A DNA stretch of 64,000 bases, taken from contig NZ_JANHLE010000004.1 in NCBI RefSeq assembly GCF_028682475.1, positions 124,001 to 188,000 of the forward strand, in the 5' to 3' direction. Under the pieces are notes generated by a model that was not told where the DNA came from, ran no database searches, and was given only the letters and a program-made list of their open reading frames with translations. Of the stretch, positions 11,067 through 19,963 are shown piece by piece. The position numbers and the translations under genes are program-made. Source of the DNA: Pseudomonas putida. GTDB taxonomy: Bacteria; Pseudomonadota; Gammaproteobacteria; Pseudomonadales; Pseudomonadaceae. Position 1 is the stretch's first letter, and each line of letters begins with the position of its first letter.

Positions 11067-12383
11067 ATGCCCTTTTGTCTTTCCCATCGCTGGCAACCTC
11101 GCCAGCTGATTGCTGCCTCCAGCCTCATCCTGCTCGTCGCCTGCGCGGAAAAACCCACCGCCGCCGATGCCCTGCCGCTGGCCCCTGCCCAGCCCGCGCC
11201 GGTCGTGACCGTGCCGAGCCCGGCAGTCGACACCAGCACCGAAATCCAGCCGCTGCAAAGCTTTGCCCAGTGGCAAGCGGGCTTCCGTCAACAAGCCTTG
11301 CAAGCGGGTATCAACCCCGGCACCTTCGACCGCGCCTTCCTCGGCGTCACGCCAGACATGGACGTGATCAAGGCCGACCGCAGCCAGCCAGAGTTCGCCC
11401 GTCCCGTCTGGGAGTACCTCGACGGCGCCCTGTCGCCCCTGCGCGTACGCAATGGCAAAGGCCTGCTGAAAAAACACGCAGAGCTCTTGAGCCAGATCGA
11501 ACAGCGCTACGGCGTCGACCGCAATGTGCTGGTCTCGGTATGGGGCATGGAAAGCAACTTCGGCCAGTTCCAGGGCAGCAAATCCGTCATCCGCTCCCTG
11601 GCAACCCTGGCCTATGAAGGCCGTCGCCCGGCCTTTGCCCAGGCACAACTGATCGCCGCCCTGCAGATCCTGCAGAACGGCGATATCCAGCCCGACGCCA
11701 TGAAAGGCTCGTGGGCCGGCGCCATGGGCCAGACCCAGTTCATTCCTACGACCTACAACACCCATGCGGTGGACTTCGACGGCGACGGCCGCCGGGATAT
11801 CTGGAACAGCTCCGCCGATGCCCTGGCCTCCACGGCCCATTACCTGCAAAGCTCCGGCTGGAAGCGCGGCGAGCCTTGGGGTTTCGAAGTGCAGCTGGCA
11901 CCCGGCTTTGATTACTGGCTGGCCGACGGCAGCCAGCGCAAGAGCGTGGCCGAATGGATGCAGCTGGGCCTGAAACTGCCAGCCGGTGTACGCCTGCCAG
12001 CTGGTAGCGAGCAACTCTCCGCCGCGCTGTTGCTGCCTGCGGGATACCGCGGCCCGGCGTTCCTGGTGCTGGATAACTTCCGCGCAATCCTCAAGTACAA
12101 CAACTCGTCTTCTTATGCCCTGGCGGTCAGCCTGCTCGGTCAGCGTTTCGATGGCTCAGGCTACATCGCCGGCCCTTGGCCAAAAGACGATCTGCCGTTG
12201 AGCCGTAGCGAACGGGTCGAACTGCAAACCCTGCTCAGCGCCAGGAACTACGATGCCGGTGCCGCCGACGGGATTATCGGCGCCAATACTCGCAAAGCCA
12301 TCCGCAACGCCCAGCAAGCGCTGGGCTGGCCGGCTGATGGCTATCCGACGCATAAACTGCTGGAAAGCCTGCGTCAGCGCTAA
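11067..12383 (+). CDS. Lytic murein transglycosylase, SltB3-like lipoprotein
   Basis: This family 3 lytic transglycosylase (438 residues) would cleave MurNAc-GlcNAc bonds and leave 1,6-anhydroMurNAc. The signal peptide ends in lipobox LVAC. An MltB-type catalytic domain covers about residues 60-350, with the catalytic Glu in VWGMESNFGQFQG and the motif WAGAMGQTQFIP. A C-terminal peptidoglycan-binding domain (about 375-435) contains GAADGIIGANTRKAI. This architecture resembles P. aeruginosa SltB3. The ATG at 11067 is chosen because it gives a proper lipoprotein signal; in-frame ATGs lie upstream. A strong terminator follows. Confidence 0.9.
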   Translation: MPFCLSHRWQPRQLIAASSLILLVACAEKPTAADALPLAPAQPAPVVTVPSPAVDTSTEIQPLQSFAQWQAGFRQQALQAGINPGTFDRAFLGVTPDMDVIKADRSQPEFARPVWEYLDGALSPLRVRNGKGLLKKHAELLSQIEQRYGVDRNVLVSVWGMESNFGQFQGSKSVIRSLATLAYEGRRPAFAQAQLIAALQILQNGDIQPDAMKGSWAGAMGQTQFIPTTYNTHAVDFDGDGRRDIWNSSADALASTAHYLQSSGWKRGEPWGFEVQLAPGFDYWLADGSQRKSVAEWMQLGLKLPAGVRLPAGSEQLSAALLLPAGYRGPAFLVLDNFRAILKYNNSSSYALAVSLLGQRFDGSGYIAGPWPKDDLPLSRSERVELQTLLSARNYDAGAADGIIGANTRKAIRNAQQALGWPADGYPTHKLLESLRQR

Positions 12384-12385
12384 AT

Positions 12386-12416
12386 AAAAAACGCCCCGGT
12401 TCCGGGGCGTTTTTTA
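12386..12416. terminator. Bidirectional intrinsic terminator
   Basis: CGCCCCGG (12392-12399) pairs with CCGGGGCG (12402-12409), flanked by an A-run before and seven Ts after. It ends the lytic transglycosylase gene, and the flanking A-run would serve the convergent ldcA, whose stop codon lies inside it. Confidence 0.93.
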
Positions 12417-13373
12417 TGCTGCGAACAAATCTTGCTGTAATTGCAGGGAATGTCGATCAGCATCCAGATGCACCAGCGCCCCTAACGGCAAGGTGATATT
12501 GGGATCGCAGTGACCACTGCGCCAGCCGGCCAGCACCGGTATCTGCAACGGTTCGAACATTTCCCGCAACAACGGCGTCAGCGCCTGCAACGTCAGTCCG
12601 GCAAAGTCCCCGACCAATACACCACGCAGCCCTTCGAACTTGCCGGCCAGGCGCAGCTGGGTCAACAGGCGGTCGATGCGATACAGCGGCTCGTTGACAT
12701 CCTCGATAAACAGAATGCCATCCCGGCTGTGCAATTCTGCGGGCGTATTCAGAGTGGCACAGAGCATTGCCAGATTACCGCCCACCAGCCGCCCGGACGC
12801 CGCTCCAGGGGCGATTGTGCTCAACGGATGGCTAGCTGGGTGCTCCAGGGTGTCACCGCACTTCAAGCGCCCACTGAGCAGCTCGAACAAGGATGAGACC
12901 GTCGGTGCCTGCTTGTTTGCCAGCAATTCGGACTTGAGCATTGCTCCATGAAAAGTAACAAAACCGACATGCCGGGCAATCGCGCTGTGCAACGCCGTGA
13001 TATCGCTGTAGCCCACCAACGGTTTCGGATGCTTGCGCAACAGCGCATAGTCGAGCCCTTCAAGCAGGCGCATGCTGCCGTAGCCACCGCGCAGGCAGAT
13101 GATTGCATCGACATCGGGTGCGGCGAACGCCGCATGCAGGTCGGCCAACCGGCAAGCATCATCGCCAGCCAGATAGCCCTTGGCTTCGGTAACCCCGGGA
13201 TAGATCCGGCATTGATAACCGCGCGCCTCGAACCACTGAAGTGCCGCGAGCGTATCGAGCGGGGCCGGGCCGGCTGGCGCGATGATGGCTATTCGGCCGT
13301 TGCCCGGCTGCGCCTTGGGCAGCATAGCGTTGCCTGCGTGCACCGCCGGCTGATGATCGATCGGAAGGTTCAT
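12414..13373 (-). CDS. ldcA: Murein tetrapeptide L,D-carboxypeptidase LdcA
   Basis: This S66-family serine peptidase (319 residues) removes the terminal D-Ala from murein tetrapeptides in the cytoplasm during cell-wall recycling. The catalytic Ser is seen in CLRGGYGSMRLL, the Glu in FIEDVNEPLYRID and the His in SGHCDPN. An ORF extension to 13406 is possible, but AAGGAG stands 8 bases before the ATG at 13373, so that start is preferred. It runs towards the lytic transglycosylase gene; both act on peptidoglycan. Confidence 0.93.
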   Translation of the reverse strand: MNLPIDHQPAVHAGNAMLPKAQPGNGRIAIIAPAGPAPLDTLAALQWFEARGYQCRIYPGVTEAKGYLAGDDACRLADLHAAFAAPDVDAIICLRGGYGSMRLLEGLDYALLRKHPKPLVGYSDITALHSAIARHVGFVTFHGAMLKSELLANKQAPTVSSLFELLSGRLKCGDTLEHPASHPLSTIAPGAASGRLVGGNLAMLCATLNTPAELHSRDGILFIEDVNEPLYRIDRLLTQLRLAGKFEGLRGVLVGDFAGLTLQALTPLLREMFEPLQIPVLAGWRSGHCDPNITLPLGALVHLDADRHSLQLQQDLFAA

Positions 13374-13454
13374 CCAGACGACTCCTTGCTTGGACTTGAG
13401 CATCAACCCTAGTGCGGTTGACGGTCAAACGGCGGGTGGAAAAAATCCCGCAAA

Positions 13455-13493
13455 CAAAAATGCCGATGCCGCTGGCAAGCGGGCATCGGCATT
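13455..13493 (-). terminator. Terminator downstream of lipA
   Basis: A 12-bp perfect stem (13459-13470 with 13482-13493) is followed on the minus strand by TTTTTG. It lies between the lipA stop and the ldcA start, so it separates the lip genes from ldcA. Confidence 0.88.
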
Positions 13494-13507
13494 CAGCACA
13501 GCCGGGA

Positions 13508-14506
13508 TCAGAGCTTGATCTTGGCCTCATGTGCCTGCTGGTCGGCATGGTACGAAGAACGCACCAACGGACCGGAAGCGACGTTCTTGAAGCCCATCTT
13601 GTAACCTTCTTCGGCGAACCAGGCGAAGGTGTCCGGGTGCACGAAACGCTGCACCGGCAAGTGGCTGCGCGATGGCTGCAGGTACTGGCCGAGGGTCAGC
13701 ATGTCGATGTTGTGCTCGCGCATGCGCTGCATCACTTCGATCACTTCTTCGTCAGTCTCGCCCAGCCCGAGCATCAAGCCGGATTTGGTCGGTACGTGCG
13801 GCACCAGCTCCTTGAACTTCTGCAGCAGGGTCAGCGACCACTGGTAGTCGGAGCCCGGACGCGCAGCCTTGTACAGGCGTGGCACGGTTTCCAGGTTGTG
13901 GTTGAACACGTCCGGCGGGGTCTCGGCGGTGATCGCCAGGGCCACGTCCATCCGTCCACGGTAGTCCGGCACCAGAGTTTCCAGCTGGACACCCGGCGAC
14001 AGCGCGCGAATTTCGCGGATGCAGTCGGCAAAGTGCTGGGCACCGCCGTCACGCAGGTCGTCACGGTCCACCGAGGTGATCACCACGTACTTCAGGCGCA
14101 GGTCGGCAATGGCAACGGCGAGGTTCTTCGGCTCGTCGACGTCCAGAGGCTTCGGACGCCCGTGACCCACGTCGCAGAACGGGCAGCGACGGGTGCAGAT
14201 GTCACCCATGATCATGAAGGTCGCAGTACCACCGGAGAAGCACTCACCCAGGTTCGGGCAGGACGCCTCTTCGCAGACGCTGTGCAGCTTGTGTTTGCGC
14301 AGCAATTGCTTGATGCGGTCGACTTCCGGCGAAACCGGGATACGCACGCGGATCCAGTCAGGCTTCTTCGGCAACTCGTCGGTGGGGATGATCTTCACCG
14401 GGATACGCGCGACTTTTTCCGCGCCACGCAGTTTGACACCCGCCTCGACCTTGGGCCGTGGCGCGGGTGTCACGCTTTGCACTGGTTCTTGCACAACAGT
14501 AGTCAT
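13508..14506 (-). CDS. lipA: Lipoyl synthase
   Basis: This radical-SAM enzyme (332 residues) inserts two sulfurs into protein-bound octanoyl groups. Two Fe-S motifs are present: the auxiliary cluster [12 protein letters not shown] and the SAM cluster CTRRCPFC. The C-terminal Ser ligand region is [10 protein letters not shown]. It lies 2 bases after lipB on the minus strand, so the two lipoylation steps are co-expressed. Confidence 0.98.
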   Translation of the reverse strand: MTTVVQEPVQSVTPAPRPKVEAGVKLRGAEKVARIPVKIIPTDELPKKPDWIRVRIPVSPEVDRIKQLLRKHKLHSVCEEASCPNLGECFSGGTATFMIMGDICTRRCPFCDVGHGRPKPLDVDEPKNLAVAIADLRLKYVVITSVDRDDLRDGGAQHFADCIREIRALSPGVQLETLVPDYRGRMDVALAITAETPPDVFNHNLETVPRLYKAARPGSDYQWSLTLLQKFKELVPHVPTKSGLMLGLGETDEEVIEVMQRMREHNIDMLTLGQYLQPSRSHLPVQRFVHPDTFAWFAEEGYKMGFKNVASGPLVRSSYHADQQAHEAKIKL

Positions 14507-14508
14507 AT

Positions 14509-15156
14509 TCAGAAGATTCCGCCCGTAAGGGTCGTCTGCTCAGCATAGTCGAGGTGCTTGACCAGCTGCCCGCGCAGCCTTGCCCTTACCTCAGAGAGTT
14601 CGATCGAGCCTGCCTGGTCGCGCAGCTGGGTCATGGCCAGCCCCGCATACCCGCAGGGGTTAATCCGGCGGAATGGCGCAAGGTCCATGTCCACGTTCAA
14701 GGCAAGGCCATGGAAAGAACAGCCATTGCGGATCCGCAGGCCGAGGGAGGCGATTTTCGCTCCATCGACATAAACGCCCGGGGCATCGGCCTTGGCCGCC
14801 GCCTCGACGCCATAACTGGCCAGCAACTCGATCAGGCAGCGTTCGATCCGGGAGACCAGATCACGCACGCCAAACCCGAGCCGGCGCACATCAAGCAACA
14901 GGTAAGCCACCAGCTGGCCAGGACCGTGATAGGTCACCTGGCCGCCCCGGTCGGTCTGCACCACTGGAATATCGCCGGGCACCAGCAGGTGCTCGGCCTT
15001 GCCCGCCTGGCCCTGGGTGAACACCGCAGGGTGTTCCACCAGCCAGACTTCGTCGCAGGTTTGCGGACCACGCTGGTCAGTAAACCGGCGCATGGCCTCG
15101 AGCACCGGCTCGTAAGGCAATAGTCCCAGGTCGCGAAAGCCGAGGCTGGCCGGCAT
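14509..15156 (-). CDS. lipB: Octanoyltransferase LipB
   Basis: This enzyme (215 residues) moves octanoate from acyl carrier protein to lipoyl domains. Family motifs seen are THEHPGQ-like [17 protein letters not shown], the catalytic Lys in [12 protein letters not shown] and the catalytic Cys in [14 protein letters not shown]. Its ATG shares one base with the ybeD stop (TGATG), which indicates coupled translation. lipA follows. Confidence 0.96.
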   Translation of the reverse strand: MPASLGFRDLGLLPYEPVLEAMRRFTDQRGPQTCDEVWLVEHPAVFTQGQAGKAEHLLVPGDIPVVQTDRGGQVTYHGPGQLVAYLLLDVRRLGFGVRDLVSRIERCLIELLASYGVEAAAKADAPGVYVDGAKIASLGLRIRNGCSFHGLALNVDMDLAPFRRINPCGYAGLAMTQLRDQAGSIELSEVRARLRGQLVKHLDYAEQTTLTGGIF

Positions 15157-15428
15157 CAGAGCACCATTTTCACGATACCGGTAGCGCGCAGAGCGCTGTT
15201 GATATTGTGCAGTTGGTCTTCACCGGTCGCGACGATGTGCAATTGCACGGTGGTGTACTTGCCTTCTTTACTCTGGCGTTCGGCCAGGGTCTTGAGATCG
15301 ACCTCAGCGTACTTCTTGAGGATCTCGATCACCGTATCTTTGAAATTGACCACGGTGTCACCGATTACCTTGATCGGGTAATCCGCGCAGGGGAATTCGA
15401 TTTTGTGCGATTTGTCAGCTTCGGTCAT
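15156..15428 (-). CDS. DUF493 protein YbeD
   Basis: This is a 90-residue soluble protein of the DUF493/YbeD family with an ACT-like fold; its biochemical role is not settled. Its position between dacA and lipB is conserved in gamma-proteobacteria. The open frame extends to 15575, but that extension runs through an intercistronic hairpin and into the dacA end, so the ATG at 15428 ([14 protein letters not shown]) is used. Confidence 0.92.
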   Translation of the reverse strand: MTEADKSHKIEFPCADYPIKVIGDTVVNFKDTVIEILKKYAEVDLKTLAERQSKEGKYTTVQLHIVATGEDQLHNINSALRATGIVKMVL

Positions 15429-15462
15429 GGCAGTAACGGCCTCGTAAGCCGTGGCAACAACA

Positions 15463-15490
15463 ACGCCCCCGCGTGAGTGGGCGGGGGCGT
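15463..15490 (-). other. GC-rich hairpin between dacA and ybeD
   Basis: A perfect 10-bp stem (15463-15472 with 15481-15490) lies just after dacA. On the minus strand it is followed by TGTTGTTG, only partly U-rich, so it may be an attenuator that lowers expression of ybeD-lipB-lipA relative to dacA. Confidence 0.55.
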
Positions 15491-15504
15491 GGCTGGTCAC
15501 GATA

Positions 15505-16665
15505 TCAGTTGAACAGCCCGTAGAAGAATAGACGAATGCTATCCCACACCCGGCCGAAGAAACCAGCTTCCTCAACAGCGTCCAGCGCGATCAGATCGGC
15601 GCTGTGTACAACGTTGTCATCCAGTTTGACTTCCACTTTACCGATCACGTCACCTTTGGCGATTGGCGCGGTCAGTTGCGGGTTCATGGTCATGCTTGCA
15701 GCCAGTTTCTTCAATTGGCCTTTAGGCAAAGTCATGCTCAGGTCTTGGGCCAGGCCGGCTTTGACCTTGTTGGCGGCACCCTTCCAGACTTGCGCCTCGG
15801 CGAGTTCGGTACCCTTCTGGTAGAAGGTCTGGGTTTCGAAGAAGCGGAAACCGTAGGTCAGCAGCTTCTGGGTTTCGGCAGCACGGGCTTGCTCGCTGTT
15901 GGTACCGAAAACCACGGCGATCAGGCGCATGCCATCACGCACGGCCGACGACACCATGCAGTAGCCCGCTTCGTCGGTGTGGCCGGTTTTCAGGCCATCG
16001 ACGGTCTTGTCGCGCCACAGCAGCAGGTTGCGGTTAGGCTGCTTGATGTTGTTCCAGAAGAACTCTTTCTGCGAGTAGATCGCGTAGTGAGCAGGGTCTT
16101 CGTGGATGATTGCACGCGCCAGCACGGCCATGTCGTGAGCCGACGAGTAGTGCTCGGGGTTCGGCAGGCCGGTCGGGTTCATGAAGTGGCTGTTGCTCAT
16201 GCCCAGATCGGCGGCCGTCTTGTTCATCATGTCGGCGAACGCGTCTTCGCTGCCGGCGATGTGCTCGGCCAGGGCGACACTGGCGTCGTTACCCGACTGG
16301 ATGATGATGCCGTGCAGCAGGTCGCTGACGCTGACCTGGGTGCCGACCTTGATGAACATCCGCGAACCACCGGTGCGCCAGGCGTTTTCGCTGACGGTTA
16401 CCGGGTCGTTCTCGCCGATTTGCCCGCGACGGATATCCAGGGTCGCGATGTAGGCGGTCATCAGCTTGGTCAGGCTGGCCGGCGGCAAACGCTCGTCACC
16501 ATTGTTCTCGACCAGGATATTACCGCTGGAGGCTTCCATGAGCACGTAGGACTTGGCTGCCAGTTGCGGCGGCGACGGCATCATCTGCTCTGCCGCGAAG
16601 GCGGCAGGGGTGATCATCAGCGGTACAAGCAGGCAAAGGCGTTTGGCAAAGCTGGTTATGTTCAT
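15505..16665 (-). CDS. dacA: D-alanyl-D-alanine carboxypeptidase (PBP5/6)
   Basis: This low-molecular-mass penicillin-binding protein (386 residues) trims the terminal D-Ala of peptidoglycan pentapeptides. It has a signal peptide cleaved near AFA-AEQ. The catalytic motifs are SLTK at 64-67, SGN at 124-126 and KTG at 226-228. A C-terminal PBP5 domain follows and ends in an amphipathic helix (VWDSIRLFFYGLFN) that would anchor it to the inner membrane. rlpA lies upstream on the same strand, separated by 135 bases that could hold a promoter. Confidence 0.97.
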   Translation of the reverse strand: MNITSFAKRLCLLVPLMITPAAFAAEQMMPSPPQLAAKSYVLMEASSGNILVENNGDERLPPASLTKLMTAYIATLDIRRGQIGENDPVTVSENAWRTGGSRMFIKVGTQVSVSDLLHGIIIQSGNDASVALAEHIAGSEDAFADMMNKTAADLGMSNSHFMNPTGLPNPEHYSSAHDMAVLARAIIHEDPAHYAIYSQKEFFWNNIKQPNRNLLLWRDKTVDGLKTGHTDEAGYCMVSSAVRDGMRLIAVVFGTNSEQARAAETQKLLTYGFRFFETQTFYQKGTELAEAQVWKGAANKVKAGLAQDLSMTLPKGQLKKLAASMTMNPQLTAPIAKGDVIGKVEVKLDDNVVHSADLIALDAVEEAGFFGRVWDSIRLFFYGLFN

Positions 16666-16800
16666 CCGTCTCTCGAAATGGCTATTGGGCTCATGCCCTA
16701 CATGGGCAAAACGTCTTCAGGCGCTGGGCCTTGCGAGCAAAACGGCCATTGTACATGGCTGTTCCGCCCGCTTGCATGACAAACCGACCAGTCCCCCCGA

Positions 16801-17790
16801 TCAGTCCGCCGTCACAACTTTTGGCTGGCCAAGGTTGGCCAGACGTACACTGTCCTGCATCTGCTGGGCTTCGCCCTGGCTGTTGATCGGCCCCATGCGT
16901 ACGCGGTGCAGGGTCTGCTGGTTGCGCACGATCGAACTGATGAACACCGGCGCGCTGACCATGCCGCTCAGCTTGGAGCGCAGCAGTTCGGCGGCATCCG
17001 GGTTGGCGAAGGCGCCGACCTGCAAGTAAAGACCATTAGCGGCCTGGCTAGTGTTGCTGGCGATCTGCACCGGCACTACCGCGGCGGCATGCTGTTGCGG
17101 CGGCGGTGTCCATTGCTCGACGGTGCCGGTGCTGGCAGTCAGCACCTGCGGCTGGGAGATCTGCGGCTGATCCAGCACCATCGGTGCCGGCTGGCCACGC
17201 TGGGCCCACCACTGTTTCGGGTCGATGCCCTCGACGCGCACGCGCGCAGTACCGGTTTCGGCGTAACCGAGTTTTTTCGCCGCCGCATAGGACAGGTCGA
17301 TGATGCGGTCCGAATAGAACGGGCCGCGATCGTTGACGCGCAGGATCACGCTGCGATGGTTGTCCAGGTTGGTGACCTTGACGTAGGCCGGCAGCGGCAG
17401 GGTCTTGTGCGCCGCGCTCATGCCGTAGAGGTCATAGACCTCGCCGTTGGCGGTGTTCTGACCGTGGAACTTGGTGCCGTACCACGACGCCGTACCCTCG
17501 GCGCGGTAGTTGCGCGAGTCCTGGATCGGGAAGTAGGTCTTGCCCAATACGGTGTAGGGGTTGGCCTTGTAGTTGCCGGTATGCACGGTTGGCGTGGCAT
17601 CAGGGATCTTCGACACATCGACGTCCCACCACGGCGCGCCATCTTTGTGCGCACGGTTGATGTCCAGACCGGGCTTGGCCCGTACCACGTTGGTGCTTTG
17701 CTGCGTCGACGGCTTGCTTGAAGAGCAACTGGCCAGCATCAGGCCCAGGGCCGCGCAGCCGATCAGTTTCAGGGATGTATCAGAAAACAT
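16801..17790 (-). CDS. rlpA: Septal ring lytic transglycosylase RlpA
   Basis: This outer-membrane lipoprotein (329 residues) cleaves denuded septal glycan strands in Pseudomonas. The lipobox is LASC. A double-psi beta-barrel domain (about residues 95-190) carries GTASWYG and RVNDRGPF, with the family's Asp. A C-terminal SPOR domain (about 248-325, GLYLQVGAF) targets it to the septum. Its start shares a base with the stop of the upstream mltB/sltB1-like gene. Confidence 0.96.
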   Translation of the reverse strand: MFSDTSLKLIGCAALGLMLASCSSSKPSTQQSTNVVRAKPGLDINRAHKDGAPWWDVDVSKIPDATPTVHTGNYKANPYTVLGKTYFPIQDSRNYRAEGTASWYGTKFHGQNTANGEVYDLYGMSAAHKTLPLPAYVKVTNLDNHRSVILRVNDRGPFYSDRIIDLSYAAAKKLGYAETGTARVRVEGIDPKQWWAQRGQPAPMVLDQPQISQPQVLTASTGTVEQWTPPPQQHAAAVVPVQIASNTSQAANGLYLQVGAFANPDAAELLRSKLSGMVSAPVFISSIVRNQQTLHRVRMGPINSQGEAQQMQDSVRLANLGQPKVVTAD

Positions 17791-18800
17791 TACTTGGCGC
17801 CCCGTGCTTGAACCAGCAGGTCCGATAGCTGATGTACCGCCATCGCGTACATCACGCTGCGGTTGTAGCGAGTGATCGCGTAGAAGTTCTGCAGGCCCAG
17901 CCAGTATTCGGGGCCGTTGTCGCCTTCAAGCCGGAAAGCGGTGACCGGCAGATCATCGCGCAGCGCATCATGACTTGACCAGCCCAGTGCCCGCAACTCC
18001 CCGACCGTCTTGACCGCGTCAATACCGGGGGTCAGGCCCTCATCGATGCGATTACCGGTGGCCGTGGCACGACTGACCACCGGCTCGCCGGCGACCCAGC
18101 CATGGCGTTTGAAGTAGCTGGCAACACTGCCAATGGCGTCGTCCGGGTTGTTCCAGATATTGATGTGACCGTCACCGTCGAAGTCCACCGCGTAGGCGCG
18201 AAAGCTGCTGGGCATGAACTGCGGCAGGCCCATGGCGCCGGCGTAGGAGCCTTTGAGGGTCAGCGGATCGACCTGCTCATCACGCGCCAGCAAGAGGTAC
18301 TCGCGCAGCTCTTTGCGGAAGAACTCGGCCCGTGGCGGGTAATCGAAGCCCAGGGTCGACAGCGCATCGATCACCCGGTAGTTGCCGGTGTTGCGGCCAA
18401 AAAAGGTTTCAACGCCGATGATCGACACGATCACCTGGGCCGGGACGCCATACTCCTGCTCGGCACGGGCCAGGGTCGCTTCGTGCTGACGCCAGAAATC
18501 CACGCCACGGGCGACCCGCGCGTCAGTGAGAAACATCGGCCGGTAATCCTTCCAGGGCTTTACCCGTTCGGCCGGCCGGGAAATCGCATCGAGGATCGAC
18601 TGCTTGCGCTTGACGTCGGCAAACACATCCATCAATTGCTCGTTGGCAAAGCCATAATCGCGGGTCATCTCAGCGACAAACTCGGCTACCTGAGGTGAGC
18701 CGTCATAGTCGCCTGCGACCGCTTGCTGACCACCACCGAGCAAGCCGAGCAGGCCCACCAAGGGCGCACAACGAGCTGCCCAGCCACGCATTACTTGCAT
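17790..18800 (-). CDS. mltB: Lytic murein transglycosylase B, SltB1/MltB-like
   Basis: This family 3 lytic transglycosylase (336 residues) has a cleavable signal peptide (…GGQQAVAG) without a clear lipobox, so it is probably soluble in the periplasm like P. aeruginosa SltB1. The catalytic Glu is in SIIGVETFFGRNTG, and YAGAMGLPQFMPSSFR is the family signature. An in-frame ATG at 18836 lies inside rodA, but GGTGA stands 9 bases before the ATG at 18800, so the shorter start is preferred. Confidence 0.92.
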   Translation of the reverse strand: MQVMRGWAARCAPLVGLLGLLGGGQQAVAGDYDGSPQVAEFVAEMTRDYGFANEQLMDVFADVKRKQSILDAISRPAERVKPWKDYRPMFLTDARVARGVDFWRQHEATLARAEQEYGVPAQVIVSIIGVETFFGRNTGNYRVIDALSTLGFDYPPRAEFFRKELREYLLLARDEQVDPLTLKGSYAGAMGLPQFMPSSFRAYAVDFDGDGHINIWNNPDDAIGSVASYFKRHGWVAGEPVVSRATATGNRIDEGLTPGIDAVKTVGELRALGWSSHDALRDDLPVTAFRLEGDNGPEYWLGLQNFYAITRYNRSVMYAMAVHQLSDLLVQARGAK

Positions 18801-18817
18801 GTAATTCTTCACCTTAT

Positions 18818-19963
18818 TCAAACCTGCGCAATCCATTTGCGATGCGTATGGATCGACATTAATACGCCAAACGCTGACAGCAGCGTCACCAACGAAGTTC
18901 CGCCGTAACTAATGAAGGGCAGCGGAACCCCCACGACAGGCAACAAGCCGCTGACCATACCGATATTGACGAACACATAAACAAAAAAGGTCATGGTCAA
19001 GCTGCCGGCCAGCAACTTGCCGTAGAGCGTCTGCGCCTGGGCGGTAATCACCAGGCCGCGGCCGATCAGCAACAAGTAGATCAGCAGCAGCGCACAGATG
19101 CCGACCAGGCCGAACTCCTCACCCATCACGGCGATGATGAAGTCGGTGTGGCTTTCCGGCAGGAAGTCCAGGTGCGACTGGGTGCCGAGCAGCCAGCCCT
19201 TGCCAAACACACCGCCGGAACCGATGGCCGCCTTGGACTGGATGATGTTCCAGCCGGTACCCAGCGGATCGCTTTCCGGATCGAGGAAGGTCAGTACCCG
19301 TTGCTTCTGGTAGTCGTGCATGACGAAGAACCACATGGCCACGGCCACCGGCACCGCAGCGGCGAGCACACTGAGGATCCAGCGCCAGCGCAGACCGCCC
19401 ATGAACAGCACGAACGCGCCCGACGCGAGAATCAGCAACGCCGTCCCCAGGTCCGGCTGACGCACGATGAGGATGAACGGCACACCGATCATGACCAGGC
19501 TGATCATCACGTGCTTGAGGTGCGGCGGCAGGGAGCGCTTGGCCAGATACCAGGCAATGGTGGCCGGCATGATGATCTTCATGAATTCCGAGGGCTGGAA
19601 GCGGATCACCCCGGGAATGTTGATCCAGCGTGTGGCGCCCATGGCGTTGTGGCCCATGACGTCCACCACCACCAGCAGGATCACCCCGCAGACGTAGGCC
19701 AGCGGCACCCAGCGCGCCATGAAGCGCGGTTCCAGCTGGGCGATGACGAACATCGACACCAGACCGATGCCGAAAGAGCTGGCCTGCTTGAGCAGCAGAT
19801 CCCAGTTCTTGCCGCTGGCCGAATAGAGGACGAACAGGCTGCCGGCAGCCAGGGTCAGCAGCAGGATCAGCAACGGGCCGTCGACATGGATGCGCTGCAG
19901 GAAGCTGGCGCGACGACGCATTACGTCTTCGCTGGAAAGCATGCGATCGAAATTGTTCTTCAC
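18818..19963 (-). CDS. rodA: Peptidoglycan glycosyltransferase RodA
   Basis: This SEDS-family protein (381 residues, about ten membrane segments) polymerises lateral-wall glycan with PBP2. Family marks are ATRWINIPGVIRFQPSEFMK and VPLPFISYGGTS near the end. The start is GTG at 19963, overlapping the mrdA stop as GTGA. Shorter starts at MLSSEDV or MRRRASF would also give a working protein. Confidence 0.96.
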   Translation of the reverse strand: MKNNFDRMLSSEDVMRRRASFLQRIHVDGPLLILLLTLAAGSLFVLYSASGKNWDLLLKQASSFGIGLVSMFVIAQLEPRFMARWVPLAYVCGVILLVVVDVMGHNAMGATRWINIPGVIRFQPSEFMKIIMPATIAWYLAKRSLPPHLKHVMISLVMIGVPFILIVRQPDLGTALLILASGAFVLFMGGLRWRWILSVLAAAVPVAVAMWFFVMHDYQKQRVLTFLDPESDPLGTGWNIIQSKAAIGSGGVFGKGWLLGTQSHLDFLPESHTDFIIAVMGEEFGLVGICALLLIYLLLIGRGLVITAQAQTLYGKLLAGSLTMTFFVYVFVNIGMVSGLLPVVGVPLPFISYGGTSLVTLLSAFGVLMSIHTHRKWIAQV